Assembly (NCBI RefSeq): GCF_030034735.1
Contig: NZ_CP125370.1
Coordinates: 372,001-436,000 of the forward strand
DNA: 64,000 nt
Direction of reading: 5' to 3'
Source of the DNA: Paenibacillus sp. RC334
Lineage (GTDB): Bacteria; Bacillota; Bacilli; Paenibacillales; Paenibacillaceae
The first letter of the stretch is position 1; every line of letters starts with the position of its first letter. A model generated the notes under the pieces. The model saw only the letters and a list, made by a program, of their open reading frames with translations, was not told the DNA's origin and searched no databases. This document shows, piece by piece, positions 50,440 through 59,101 of the stretch. Position numbers and translations under genes: made by a program.

Positions 50440-53082
50440 CTAATCCGAGCGTTTGGAGACCATATATACCAGCTCCAGCGTCAGAATAGGCAAAAAGACA
50501 GAAGCTGGATAGGCCAGATAGCGTGGCTCCCATTGCGGCTTGAACTTATCCTTGAAGCGGCGAAGCCCTTGAAAGCCGTAAAAATGTCCTCCGTATTGAA
50601 AAACGAGCCGGGCCAGTTTTTCCTCGCGCAACGCTTTTTCGCTTTGTCCTACTTGGGACAGCGGAGCCATGCCCAGATTGAATGTTGTATACCCGCTGTC
50701 TTTGGCCCACTCGATCACTCGTGTGAACAAGTAGTCCATCGTGCCATTCGGTGTATCGGGCAGATGACGCATCAGGTCTATGGAGACCGTCTGTCCACGG
50801 TCATAGGCAGGGGCCATCGTCGCGAAGGCGATGATCTTTCCTTCAGTGTCCTTTAATAGCGCAATCGGGGCTAACTGAAGATAAGGCTCCTTGAACCAGC
50901 CAAGCGAATAGCCCTTCTCCTTCCGTCCATCCAGCCAGATATTCGAAATGTGACGAAGCTCCTCAATTAATGCTCCATCCAAAGGCGGTTGGATCATCTC
51001 GAACGTGTACCCCTCGCGGTCAAAGCGGTTTTTGGCGCTGCGCAGCACCTGATTGCTTTTACCTGTCAGTGTAAAGGACACCAGCGACACCAGCGCTTCC
51101 TCGCCCAGCTTGAAAAACCGATAGCCGTTCTCATGGTAGATGGACAAATACTCTGGTGATGCCTGATAAAATACAGCCGTTAACGCATATCGGTCTGCGA
51201 AGCGCTGAAATTCCTGAATCGCTTCGCTCACACGTTCCTTCGGACCGAGGGGGTCACCTAACACAATCAGTTTGTCCCGGCTGCGGGCATAGGGAATAAC
51301 CACTTGTTCGTTCTTGGTCCAATACAGATATTTATCGCCGAGAAAGAGCATATGAGAAACCAAATTGCCGCCCTGCTTTGCCAGAAATTCTTTTAGCTTA
51401 TCCAGCTCTTGCGAGTCAGGTAGATTGCCGATTCCACGCTGGGGACGGAGGAAGAAATACACCGTCAGGAACACCCACGCCAAAATCAGACTGAACACCG
51501 CTGTAACCCCGTAATCGCTGCGATTCATAAAAAAGTCCAGATGGACCTTGGCGTGCAGATTGCGCATAAACGCAGTATTGGAGCCTGCCCCAATCATAAA
51601 GTAAGCACCGGTCACGAGCAGAGACAATCCGCCCCAGATTAAAATATTGTGCCGATTCAGCGGCGCACTAACCCGATAAAACCGAGAGCGCGAGATCCAC
51701 AGCATCAGCGCTACGAACAACAGGAATAGAGCTTCCTCGAAATCCAGACCTTTAATGAAGGTGAAAATGGCCCCTGCAAGCAGCAGTACCAGCGTCAGCC
51801 GCAGGGCTCTGCGAATGCGCAGGGATATTCCGTGAGACAGCACCATGAGCATAATTCCGATGATGACGGAGATTTCATGCGACAGGCGCATGACGGGCAG
51901 ACTGAGCAAATGCTCGGCAAAACGCAGCCGATATAGCAGACCAGGCGTAGCCGCCGACAGAAGGAGCACTACACCGGAGATGAGTACCAGCTTGCCAAGT
52001 GCCCATACCCCCAGGTCGGCCAGAAAGCGGAATTGACCAGGCCAGCCCCATACCTTTTGCCAAGCGTTGAGAGAGGTTTCCCAACTTGTCTCTGCCAGTT
52101 GACTCAGGCGTTCGCTGCGCGGAATCATTTCCAGCGCAGCCAGCACGAGGCCGATCAACCACGGAATGATGTAATAAAAGACGCGAAAGGCCAGTAGCAC
52201 AGCCAATGCTCGATCCGAGTTGGCGCCTGCCATTTGCAGCCCGAGCAGGGCAATAATATCGAAGGCACCGACTCCTCCCGGCGCGAGACTGATCAGCCCG
52301 GCAATCGCGGCAATTACATAAATGCCGAACACGGCATTCATCGGCAGCTCATGCAACAAGTGCGAGCCGATCCATGCAAAGGTAAGGCCAGCCAGCAGCC
52401 ATTCCAGCAGCGAAGCGCCGATGGAGGCGGAGATGGTGAACCAGGAAAGCTGGCCTGCTCCCTTGTTGAACCATGTGGCGTACCGTTTGGATCGCTGCAT
52501 AATCAGGAACAGTGGCAGGTACAGCGCCATTCCCCATAACGCCCAATGAAGCCACGGATGAGCATCCAGCACGGGCTGTACCGGATATAGATGGGCAATC
52601 CCGCCCCAGGCCAGCAAAGAAAGCCCGGTAATGACTACAGGCGAAAGGAACACCACCGCAGAGGTGATGATTCCCAGCGGCACGCCGCTTTTTTTGTACA
52701 GCACCGTGCGCAATCCCGCTCCTGTAAAGCCAGCGAAGCCAAAGACGTTATTGAAGGTGTTCGAAATCCAGGCGTACCGGAATGTCGCTGCGGGCTTGAC
52801 CTGTAGCTTGAAATGATGCCTGATCACGTAATCGTATGCGCTCATGGCGGCCACGGCTATCAGTGAGAACAAGCCGATTTCGATGAGAAAGGTAGCATCC
52901 ATTCGCCGCAGCTCATGAAGCATACGTGCCAGATTGAAGCTTTTCAGCTCACGTCCGGCCTCCCATATAATAAAAGCCAATACAGCCAGCGGAAGCAAAA
53001 TACGTGTCAGCCGCTGCCTGTAGATGGTCATCATGAACTGTACGATTTTAAAGGATTGGATCGGTTTGTGATTTGAATTCAT
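50440..53082 (-). CDS. mprF: Bifunctional phosphatidylglycerol lysyltransferase/flippase MprF
   Basis: An 880-residue membrane protein. The first part (to about residue 550) has some 14 helices and the flippase block (FAGFTGAGLRTVLYKKSGVPLG, SLAPGGVGAFDIIALLGLQ). The C-terminal DUF2156 domain (about 560-860) carries GDPLGPKERVSEAI, LDGRKEKGYSLGWF and TMDYLFTRVIEWAKDSGY. It transfers lysine from Lys-tRNA to phosphatidylglycerol and flips the product outward, lowering surface negative charge and conferring resistance to cationic peptides such as polymyxin or defensins. It is monocistronic. Confidence 0.94.
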   Translation of the reverse strand: MNSNHKPIQSFKIVQFMMTIYRQRLTRILLPLAVLAFIIWEAGRELKSFNLARMLHELRRMDATFLIEIGLFSLIAVAAMSAYDYVIRHHFKLQVKPAATFRYAWISNTFNNVFGFAGFTGAGLRTVLYKKSGVPLGIITSAVVFLSPVVITGLSLLAWGGIAHLYPVQPVLDAHPWLHWALWGMALYLPLFLIMQRSKRYATWFNKGAGQLSWFTISASIGASLLEWLLAGLTFAWIGSHLLHELPMNAVFGIYVIAAIAGLISLAPGGVGAFDIIALLGLQMAGANSDRALAVLLAFRVFYYIIPWLIGLVLAALEMIPRSERLSQLAETSWETSLNAWQKVWGWPGQFRFLADLGVWALGKLVLISGVVLLLSAATPGLLYRLRFAEHLLSLPVMRLSHEISVIIGIMLMVLSHGISLRIRRALRLTLVLLLAGAIFTFIKGLDFEEALFLLFVALMLWISRSRFYRVSAPLNRHNILIWGGLSLLVTGAYFMIGAGSNTAFMRNLHAKVHLDFFMNRSDYGVTAVFSLILAWVFLTVYFFLRPQRGIGNLPDSQELDKLKEFLAKQGGNLVSHMLFLGDKYLYWTKNEQVVIPYARSRDKLIVLGDPLGPKERVSEAIQEFQRFADRYALTAVFYQASPEYLSIYHENGYRFFKLGEEALVSLVSFTLTGKSNQVLRSAKNRFDREGYTFEMIQPPLDGALIEELRHISNIWLDGRKEKGYSLGWFKEPYLQLAPIALLKDTEGKIIAFATMAPAYDRGQTVSIDLMRHLPDTPNGTMDYLFTRVIEWAKDSGYTTFNLGMAPLSQVGQSEKALREEKLARLVFQYGGHFYGFQGLRRFKDKFKPQWEPRYLAYPASVFLPILTLELVYMVSKRSD

Positions 53083-53295
53083 AGATTCACCTGCCTGAAA
53101 AATAATGAAATAGATTCTGAATGATACACGGAGATATCATGCCCATGAACAGGCTACTATATATTATACCTGTATTAAACGCTTGAATAACAACAGAAGG
53201 GTTACGAAAGCTGGATTTTGGATTGATTGCCGTAAATAATTCCAATATAATGATGGAAAACCTAGTCATTTACTTGGTAATGGAGCTGAACGGAA

Positions 53296-54057
53296 ATGAG
53301 TATGTGGGATCGTGATCTTTTTGTACGTCGATTGGAGCTGATGTGGCCGCAGGATGCTGACGAAAGCCGGTATCCATTTAACTTAAAAGCCATGCATCAA
53401 TGGAATGAGCTGAAATTTCACCCGTCTGTTACCTATATTGTTGGAGAAAACGGTGTGGGTAAATCAACGCTTATGGAAGCGATAGCGGTCGCGTGGGGAT
53501 TCAATCCGGAGGGCGGCACCAAAAATTTTAATTTCTCTACACAGGCCACGCATTCCTCGCTGCATGAGTATGTCCGGCTGGTGAGAGGGGCCCGCAAGCC
53601 GCGGGACGGTTTCTTTTTCCGTGCAGAAAGCTACTACAATCTGGCGACTCATATCGACGAGCTGGATCGGGAAGGAGGGGGCCGGCCCATCCGAGACTCC
53701 TATGGAGGAAAATCGTTGCATGAGCAGTCGCATGGCGAGTCTTTTTTTGCCGCATTTTTGCATCGGTTTGGAGGTCAGGGGCTGTATATTCTGGATGAGC
53801 CAGAGGCTGCGTTATCGCCCCTGCGCCAGATGGCCATGCTTGCACGTATCCACGAGCTGGTACAGCAGGGCTCGCAGTTCATCATTTCTACGCATTCCCC
53901 GATTTTGATGGCCTATCCCGACTCCGTCCTGTACCACCTGACACATGAAGGAATAGACACCCGGACGCTGGAGGAAACCGATCATTTCATCATCATGAAA
54001 CAATTTCTGAACAACAAGGAAAAGATGATGCAGGAGCTATTCGAAGATCCCCAATAA
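53296..54057 (+). CDS. COG3910-type ATPase
   Basis: A 253-residue ABC-like ATPase of the SMC/RecF fold without coiled coil. Walker A is VGENGVGKST (about 49-58), then a signature-like HEQSHGESFFAAF, Walker B LYILDEPEAALS and an H-loop in ISTHSPILMAYP. This matches predicted ATPases of unassigned role that bind DNA or ribonucleoprotein. It starts at ATG 53296 or 53302. It is a single gene between mprF and the CRISPR array; no Cas domain is recognised in it. The gap after it (54058-54268) contains only a weak open frame. Confidence 0.82.
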   Translation: MSMWDRDLFVRRLELMWPQDADESRYPFNLKAMHQWNELKFHPSVTYIVGENGVGKSTLMEAIAVAWGFNPEGGTKNFNFSTQATHSSLHEYVRLVRGARKPRDGFFFRAESYYNLATHIDELDREGGGRPIRDSYGGKSLHEQSHGESFFAAFLHRFGGQGLYILDEPEAALSPLRQMAMLARIHELVQQGSQFIISTHSPILMAYPDSVLYHLTHEGIDTRTLEETDHFIIMKQFLNNKEKMMQELFEDPQ

Positions 54058-54268
54058 GGAATGGGTGAACCTCAAGAGAGCTATCCATACTCGTACAACT
54101 TAGACTTTAGCTACAAGAAGGTGACCTATACGTTGGTCCAAGCAGATGAGATTGAAGTTTTGTCTTTTTGCTCAAATATTCACCGGATCTGCACCTTATT
54201 ATTGGTTATCATGCTCATTTATGGTATATGTATAAGGGAAAATAAAATGAGTATACTGCTCTTTTGAT

Positions 54269-54317
54269 GAGGTGCGAATGTGAAGCTCACATAAAAACCC
54301 CGGATCCTTCGCACCTC
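54269..54317 (+). repeat. Hairpin upstream of the CRISPR leader
   Basis: GAGGTGCGAA (54269-54278) and TTCGCACCTC (54308-54317) form a perfect ten-pair stem around a 29-base loop. No T tract follows. It lies about 130 bases before the first repeat, at the outer edge of the AT-rich leader (54318-54450). Function unknown. Confidence 0.6.
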
Positions 54318-54450
54318 GAAATTTGTCGAAAAACATTAAATTAGTTTTCTTCAGTAGAAGTCAATGGTTGATTCAAGCCTTTTTGGCATCGTTTTTTGCT
54401 AAAATGTATGGAATTTATATCATTAAGGTATGAATTACTGCATTTTCGCT

Positions 54451-54826
54451 GTCGCACTCTATATGAGTGCGTGGATTGAAATATCTTAGCGCTACCGTGT
54501 TCATGCACCCCTGCAATCAGTCGCACTCTATATGAGTGCGTGGATTGAAATCGTGTCAGGATGGTTTGCCCGGTGCATCGCGATAGCTGGTCGCACTCTA
54601 TATGAGTGCGTGGATTGAAATGTATGTGCGTAATAGTAATTGTTAAGGTCTATAGACAGTCGCACTCTATATGAGTGCGTGGATTGAAATGGGTTAGGTC
54701 GAGACAAGGCAGAAACGGAACGAGGTCGCACTCTATATGAGTGCGTGGATTGAAATTTTGACTGCATCCCCGACTTTATCAAGCTGAAAGGCCCGTCGCA
54801 CTCTATATGAGTGCGTGGATTGAAAT
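54451..54826 (+). CRISPR. Type I-C-like CRISPR array, six repeats, five spacers
   Basis: A 32-base repeat, GTCGCACTCTATATGAGTGC plus GTGGATTGAAAT, occurs six times without change at 54451, 54520, 54590, 54659, 54725 and 54795. Spacers are 37, 38, 37, 34 and 38 bases and all differ. The internal palindrome GCACTC/GAGTGC and the ATTGAAAT end are typical of type I-C repeats, so crRNA is read on the plus strand. The AT-rich leader lies at 54318-54450, ending CATTTTCGCT. No cas gene occurs within about 50 kb to the left or 9 kb to the right in this window. Confidence 0.97.
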
Positions 54827-54879
54827 GCCAAGTGGAACTAAAAAGAATGGAATGCCTGTAGTCATAGTCAAATATGTAA

Positions 54880-54988
54880 GCTGAATTAAAAAATGTACAT
54901 GGAAAACTTAATGGACGGAATGGCACGATAGGTAACTTTTACGAATTGCATATAGCAGATTGGGATCAAGCGCCTTTGCATGAAATTT
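54880..54988 (+). other. Unassigned open segment after the CRISPR array
   Basis: Between a stop (54877-54879) and TAA at 54986-54988 an open segment reads like protein (KLNGRNGTIGNFYELHIADW, then DQAPLHEI). It has no start codon or ribosome site. It may be the end of a lost gene, or chance. A weak hairpin with a T run (about 54996-55031) follows. The rest up to 55250 shows no gene. Confidence 0.25.
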
Positions 54989-55270
54989 AAAATTAGGGTT
55001 CTTCCAGTATTATCCTGGTAGTTCCTTTTTTTGTGCATTGTATATAGAACGCATGTTTGTATATAATTAATGCAGAAGAGTTATCTACCTGCTCCACGAT
55101 GCCAAATGCAAGCTGCTAAGACTATTTCAGATTATTGATAATATTTAAGTGTGATTTATGATTGTTATTTGCTCGTGGGTCTATTAATATAGTGAAGAGT
55201 TTTGAACTAATAGTTGCAAAATAAGATTTTCGTATGCGAAATAAATAACCTTAGGAGGACAACACGCAAC

Positions 55271-56470
55271 ATGTCAGAATCACAATTGAAAATGGGGCCG
55301 TTGGTCATTTTAATGATTAATATGTTTATTGCCATGCTGGGAATTGGCCTCATCATTCCGATCCTCCCCAAATTCATGGGTTCCCTCGGAGGCACTGGTG
55401 AAACGGGAGGCTACCTGGTTGCCGTATTCGGCTTGACCCAGTTTCTGTTTTCACCGTTGGCTGGTGAATGGTCCGATAAATATGGACGCAAAAAAATGAT
55501 CATTATCGGTTTGGTGATCATGACGATTTCTTCAGTATTATTTGCCATAGGGCATTCGTTGACGATGCTGTATATATCCCGTTTGCTCGGAGGCGCAGGG
55601 GCTGCCTTTATGATTCCTCCGATGATGGCTTATATTGCCGACATTACGACGGTACACAATCGCGGTCGGGGAATGGGTTTGTTGGGCGCGGCCATGTCTC
55701 TCGGGTTTGTTATCGGTCCTGGTGTGGGCGGCTTGCTGGCAGATATTTCGATACGCACGCCTTTGTACGTTTCGGCTGGAGTATCGGGTGTAGCTGCCCT
55801 GGTTTCGTTGATTTTGCTGCCCGAAACCTTGTCGATGGAGAAACAGTTGAAATTCCGGAATGCCAAAGTCAAACGCGACAATGTCATTAAGCAGTTTGCA
55901 CTTTCTTTTCGCAAGCCGTACTTCATGCTGTTGATTATGATTTTCACCCTAACCTTTGGGCTGACGCATTTTGAAACGATGTTTCCTTTCTTCGTGACAG
56001 GCAAGTTTCATTACAATGAGCGCGATATTGCTATCATTATTACGGTAGGGGCACTGGTCGGAACGATAATTCAGGCGGTTGTGATCAGTCCGTTGTTGAA
56101 TCGTTTTGGCGAAAAAGGTGTTATTATCGGCTCTTTTCTGTTTTCCGCGATTTCTCTTGTGCTTATGCTGCTCTCTGGCAACTTTTATTATGTACTCGGG
56201 GTATCGCTCATCTTCTTTACTGCAACGTCGCTGCTGCGACCAGCCATTAATACGGCTTTATCCAAAATGGCCGGGGATGAACAGGGAGTTGCAGCCGGGA
56301 TGAATAATGCCTATATGAGTATCGGTAACATTTTGGGACCTGCGCTGGCGGGTACGTTGTTTGAGGTGCATATCAATCTGCCGTACATTTTCGGGGCGGT
56401 TATTCTCATCCTTAGTTTGGGACTGGCTGTAAAATGGAACAGCAAAGGTACACAAACGACAGCGGTTTAA
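55271..56470 (+). CDS. MFS multidrug/tetracycline-type exporter
   Basis: A 399-residue transporter with 12 predicted helices. Motif A is GEWSDKYGRKKMI between helices 2 and 3, and the drug:H+ antiporter motif C-like GPGVGGLLADI follows helix 5. The start LVILMINMFIAMLGIGLIIPILP is typical of NorA/Bmr/TetA-like exporters. The ATG at 55271 follows AGGAGG by 11 bases. It is monocistronic between the CRISPR region and a terminator. Substrate range cannot be inferred. Confidence 0.87.
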   Translation: MSESQLKMGPLVILMINMFIAMLGIGLIIPILPKFMGSLGGTGETGGYLVAVFGLTQFLFSPLAGEWSDKYGRKKMIIIGLVIMTISSVLFAIGHSLTMLYISRLLGGAGAAFMIPPMMAYIADITTVHNRGRGMGLLGAAMSLGFVIGPGVGGLLADISIRTPLYVSAGVSGVAALVSLILLPETLSMEKQLKFRNAKVKRDNVIKQFALSFRKPYFMLLIMIFTLTFGLTHFETMFPFFVTGKFHYNERDIAIIITVGALVGTIIQAVVISPLLNRFGEKGVIIGSFLFSAISLVLMLLSGNFYYVLGVSLIFFTATSLLRPAINTALSKMAGDEQGVAAGMNNAYMSIGNILGPALAGTLFEVHINLPYIFGAVILILSLGLAVKWNSKGTQTTAV

Positions 56471-56488
56471 TGTTATTTTTCCTGTAAA

Positions 56489-56556
56489 CATAGTCTCTTT
56501 TGGTGCGATCTGTGACGTTCTTGTGAACCACGGGTCGCGCCGAAGGAGACTATTTT
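56489..56556 (+). terminator. Terminator after the MFS gene
   Basis: ATAGTCTC and GAGACTAT form the outer stem, continued by TTTGGTGCGA/TCGCGCCGAA with G-U pairs, and TTTTT follows. Confidence 0.8.
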
Positions 56557-56690
56557 TGGTATACATAGAGAAATGGTTAATGAAACGACTGCTTCGTGGG
56601 TAATAATGCATGGTAAGTTTACAAGGAAGACACAGAAATGAGATATAGCTCGAAAAAATCTGGGCAACAGCCCAAAGGAGACGAGAGCCG

Positions 56691-57749
56691 ATGAAAGAGT
56701 GGAATGAACAGCTATTTTATACAGGAACTTATGCGCCTCGCCATGAGAGAGGAATTTATGTATGCGCTTTACATGTTGAAAACGGTGATTTGCGTATCAT
56801 TGGAGGCGTGGAAGGAATCGAGCGGCCTTCATTTCTGGCGTTGCACCCGGATGGGACCAAGCTGTATGCCGCCAGCGAGACAGAGGAAGGCGAGCTGTAT
56901 GCATATCAGGTACATGCGCAGACGGGAGAGTTGCACCCATTGGATCGAAAAGGGAGCGGAGGGGCGCACACTTGCTATGTCTCAGTGACAGCGGATGGAC
57001 GGTATGTGCTGGCTTCCAATTATTCAGGCGGCAATGCCGTGGTATTCCCGGTGACGGAAGCTGGCGGGTTGGCGGAAATGTCGGGGCAGGTCCAGCATAC
57101 CGGCTCAGGTATTCGCCAGGACCGTCAGGATGCGGCACATCCGCATTCGATTATTCCTGATCCTTCAGGGCAGTACGCAATGGTATGTGATTTGGGGCTG
57201 GATCAGATTGTGGTATACCGTTTGACGGAAGACGGGAAGCTGGTGACCCATCGTGAGGCAGAGTTGCCGCCCGGTTCCGGTCCGCGTCATCTGGTTTTTC
57301 ATCCTTCGCGTCCCTATGCCTTTGTGGCTAACGAGCTGAATAATACTGCCGCTGTATTTAGCTACAACGAACGCAACGGGGAGCTTCAATTGCTGCAAAG
57401 CTTGTCCACGCTGCCGGAAGGCATCATAGATGTGGAAAATACAGCCGCAGACATTCGGATTACGCCTTGTGGACGCTATCTGTATGTGTCAAACCGAGGG
57501 CATAACAGCATCGTGCTGTACCATGTCGATCTGGACAGCGGCAAGCTGGAGACGGTTGAATGGGTGGAGACTTTTGGCAGCACGCCGCGTAACTTCAACA
57601 TCCTGTCCGGGTATCTGGTTGTCGCGAATCAGGACGGAAATAACATCGTATCCTTTGCTATTCATAGCGAAGACGGACGATTGACTCGAACAGGATATGT
57701 GCTGGAAGTTCCTTCACCCGTGTGTATTGAGCCTGTGCGGCAGTCATAG
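56691..57749 (+). CDS. pgl: 6-phosphogluconolactonase, YkgB/Pgl propeller type
   Basis: A 352-residue seven-bladed beta-propeller of the lactonase family. FYTGTYAPRHERGIYVCAL, LALHPDGTKLYAASE, SGGNAVVFPV, AAHPHSIIPDPSGQYAMVCDLGLDQI and GPRHLVFHPSRPYAFVANEL are diagnostic. It hydrolyses 6-phosphogluconolactone in the oxidative pentose-phosphate pathway. AAAGGAG precedes the ATG. It stands alone; the gluconate operon lies 10 kb away and feeds the next metabolite. Confidence 0.9.
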   Translation: MKEWNEQLFYTGTYAPRHERGIYVCALHVENGDLRIIGGVEGIERPSFLALHPDGTKLYAASETEEGELYAYQVHAQTGELHPLDRKGSGGAHTCYVSVTADGRYVLASNYSGGNAVVFPVTEAGGLAEMSGQVQHTGSGIRQDRQDAAHPHSIIPDPSGQYAMVCDLGLDQIVVYRLTEDGKLVTHREAELPPGSGPRHLVFHPSRPYAFVANELNNTAAVFSYNERNGELQLLQSLSTLPEGIIDVENTAADIRITPCGRYLYVSNRGHNSIVLYHVDLDSGKLETVEWVETFGSTPRNFNILSGYLVVANQDGNNIVSFAIHSEDGRLTRTGYVLEVPSPVCIEPVRQS

Positions 57750-57788
57750 CGTATGGCAAAAAGGCACGTTAGAAGAAGATAAAAAAAT

Positions 57789-57842
57789 AAAAACACGGCG
57801 CTTTGCTTGCCATGAACGCATGGGGCAAAGGGCAGTGTTTTA
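57789..57842. terminator. Terminator after pgl
   Basis: AAAACACGGCGCTTTGC and GCAAAGGGCAGTGTTTT form a long stem with minor mismatches and an inner CCAT/ATGG helix. It also lies past the end of the convergent ArsR-type gene. Confidence 0.82.
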
Positions 57843-57870
57843 GGGTCTGAGAAGAACAGGCTCTGAAAGT

Positions 57871-58827
57871 TTATTTGCTGCTGTCGCCAGCTTCTACTGT
57901 TGCTGTTTTCGTATGGTTTTCCGCAGGCTTGTAGTACAAGCGGAACAGAATGTCCTGATTGTAGTTACCGAATCCAGTACCGAACAGGGTAACTCCTCCA
58001 ACATGCTGGGCATCATCCAGAATGGCAATTCGGAATTTCCATTGCTTCTGGTCAATCAGCAGCTGGCTTAAGGTCACATCGGATATTTGCTTGCCGTCCA
58101 TAAAGGTACCCTTAGACGTAACGCGAAGTCTTTTGAGCAGACCGTATTGGTTGATAAAATCAGGCCACCATGCAGGTGTGTATTTCCCACGGTTATCGCC
58201 GAAATCTCCCGGGCTGGTCCAAGTCCCCAGATTCACATCGTTCAGGAAAAAGGTAATGTCCGAAGGCCAGTTGTCGTTGGTAAAAGGGGCCTCGGACGAT
58301 AGTTCCATCGAAATTTCCAGCTCCTCGGCCTTTTGGCTGGACAGGAGGAAATTTGGTACTTTATAATCCATATATCCTTGACTAAACCACAGAATTTTGG
58401 AATTGAAGCGCTCAGGGTCCAGGAACGAACGAGGCTCGTCGAATTCTCCGATAATTTTCTCGACGGTAGCCAGCCCGCAGGTCGGCTGAATTTCAAAATC
58501 CGTAAAGTGCCCGACGGAAATCTCCGTCTGATGAAATTGCCGTACATCCTGCTGATAGCGGGGCATAGCTATTTCAATTTTGTCCGTAGCCAGTGAGCAT
58601 ACTTTCTGAACGCCACCGCGCCCGGGCAGCATTTTGGTCGAAATAATGGACGCTCTCTCCAGCTTTTTGACATGCATGGTCATGATGGCACTGCTTAGTC
58701 CCAGTGCTTCCGCCAGCTCGCGTATATTCATAGGCTTCTCCGCAAGCAGAACAATCATGTTCAGCCGAACCTCACTGGCCAGCGCTTCATATACGGGAAG
58801 TGATTTTTCAGAAATGTCCAGTTGCAT
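57871..58827 (-). CDS. ArsR-type HTH regulator with large C-terminal domain
   Basis: A 318-residue protein. Residues 8-85 form an ArsR-like winged HTH (VYEALASEVRLNMIVLLAEK, IRELAEALGLSSAIMTMHVKKLERASII). The remaining 230 residues are beta-rich (ELEISMELSSEAPFTNDNWP, DITFFLNDVNLGTWTSPGD, WKFRIAILDDAQHVGGVTLFG) and look like a jelly-roll ligand-binding domain, unusual for ArsR proteins and perhaps for a sugar. ATG at 58827 follows GGAGGA. It is monocistronic, so its targets are unclear. A Paenibacillus-type regulator of unassigned role. Confidence 0.8.
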   Translation of the reverse strand: MQLDISEKSLPVYEALASEVRLNMIVLLAEKPMNIRELAEALGLSSAIMTMHVKKLERASIISTKMLPGRGGVQKVCSLATDKIEIAMPRYQQDVRQFHQTEISVGHFTDFEIQPTCGLATVEKIIGEFDEPRSFLDPERFNSKILWFSQGYMDYKVPNFLLSSQKAEELEISMELSSEAPFTNDNWPSDITFFLNDVNLGTWTSPGDFGDNRGKYTPAWWPDFINQYGLLKRLRVTSKGTFMDGKQISDVTLSQLLIDQKQWKFRIAILDDAQHVGGVTLFGTGFGNYNQDILFRLYYKPAENHTKTATVEAGDSSK

Positions 58828-58995
58828 AGTTCCTCCAATTCTAACGCACATCAACAATTGATGATAGTTTAACATATATGGATTTTTTTCAAATATTCAT
58901 ACATAAAAAACGATATGATTTACATTTATATAAACAATATACCCTTTCCTTGATTGCTGGCACAAGCTTAACCCTTCAAAAAGTCTAAAATTGTT

Positions 58996-59046
58996 CAAAA
59001 AACAGGACACCCCATAAAACCATTCGGTGTCTGTCGGGATGTCCTG
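58996..59046 (-). terminator. Terminator after the membrane-protein gene at 59.1-60.1 kb
   Basis: On the minus strand CAGGACA (59040-59046) and TGTCCTG (59003-59009), with an inner CCC/GGG pair, close a 30-base loop and are followed by six Ts. Confidence 0.7.
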
Positions 59047-59101
59047 TGATGGGATGTGGTTTTAACGTTCATGCTGTAAACGATCTTGCATCGCTTGCCG
59101 T

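Noticed and set aside
53296..54057. The ATPase next to the CRISPR array as an accessory Cas protein
   Set aside because: Its motifs fit the general COG3910-type ATPases and it is separated from the leader by about 210 bases with no cas genes; proximity alone is weak.
54061..54267. 68-codon frame directly after the COG3910-type ATPase gene
   Set aside because: No good ribosome site, no recognisable domain, and ends in AT-rich intergenic DNA. Possible but not supported.
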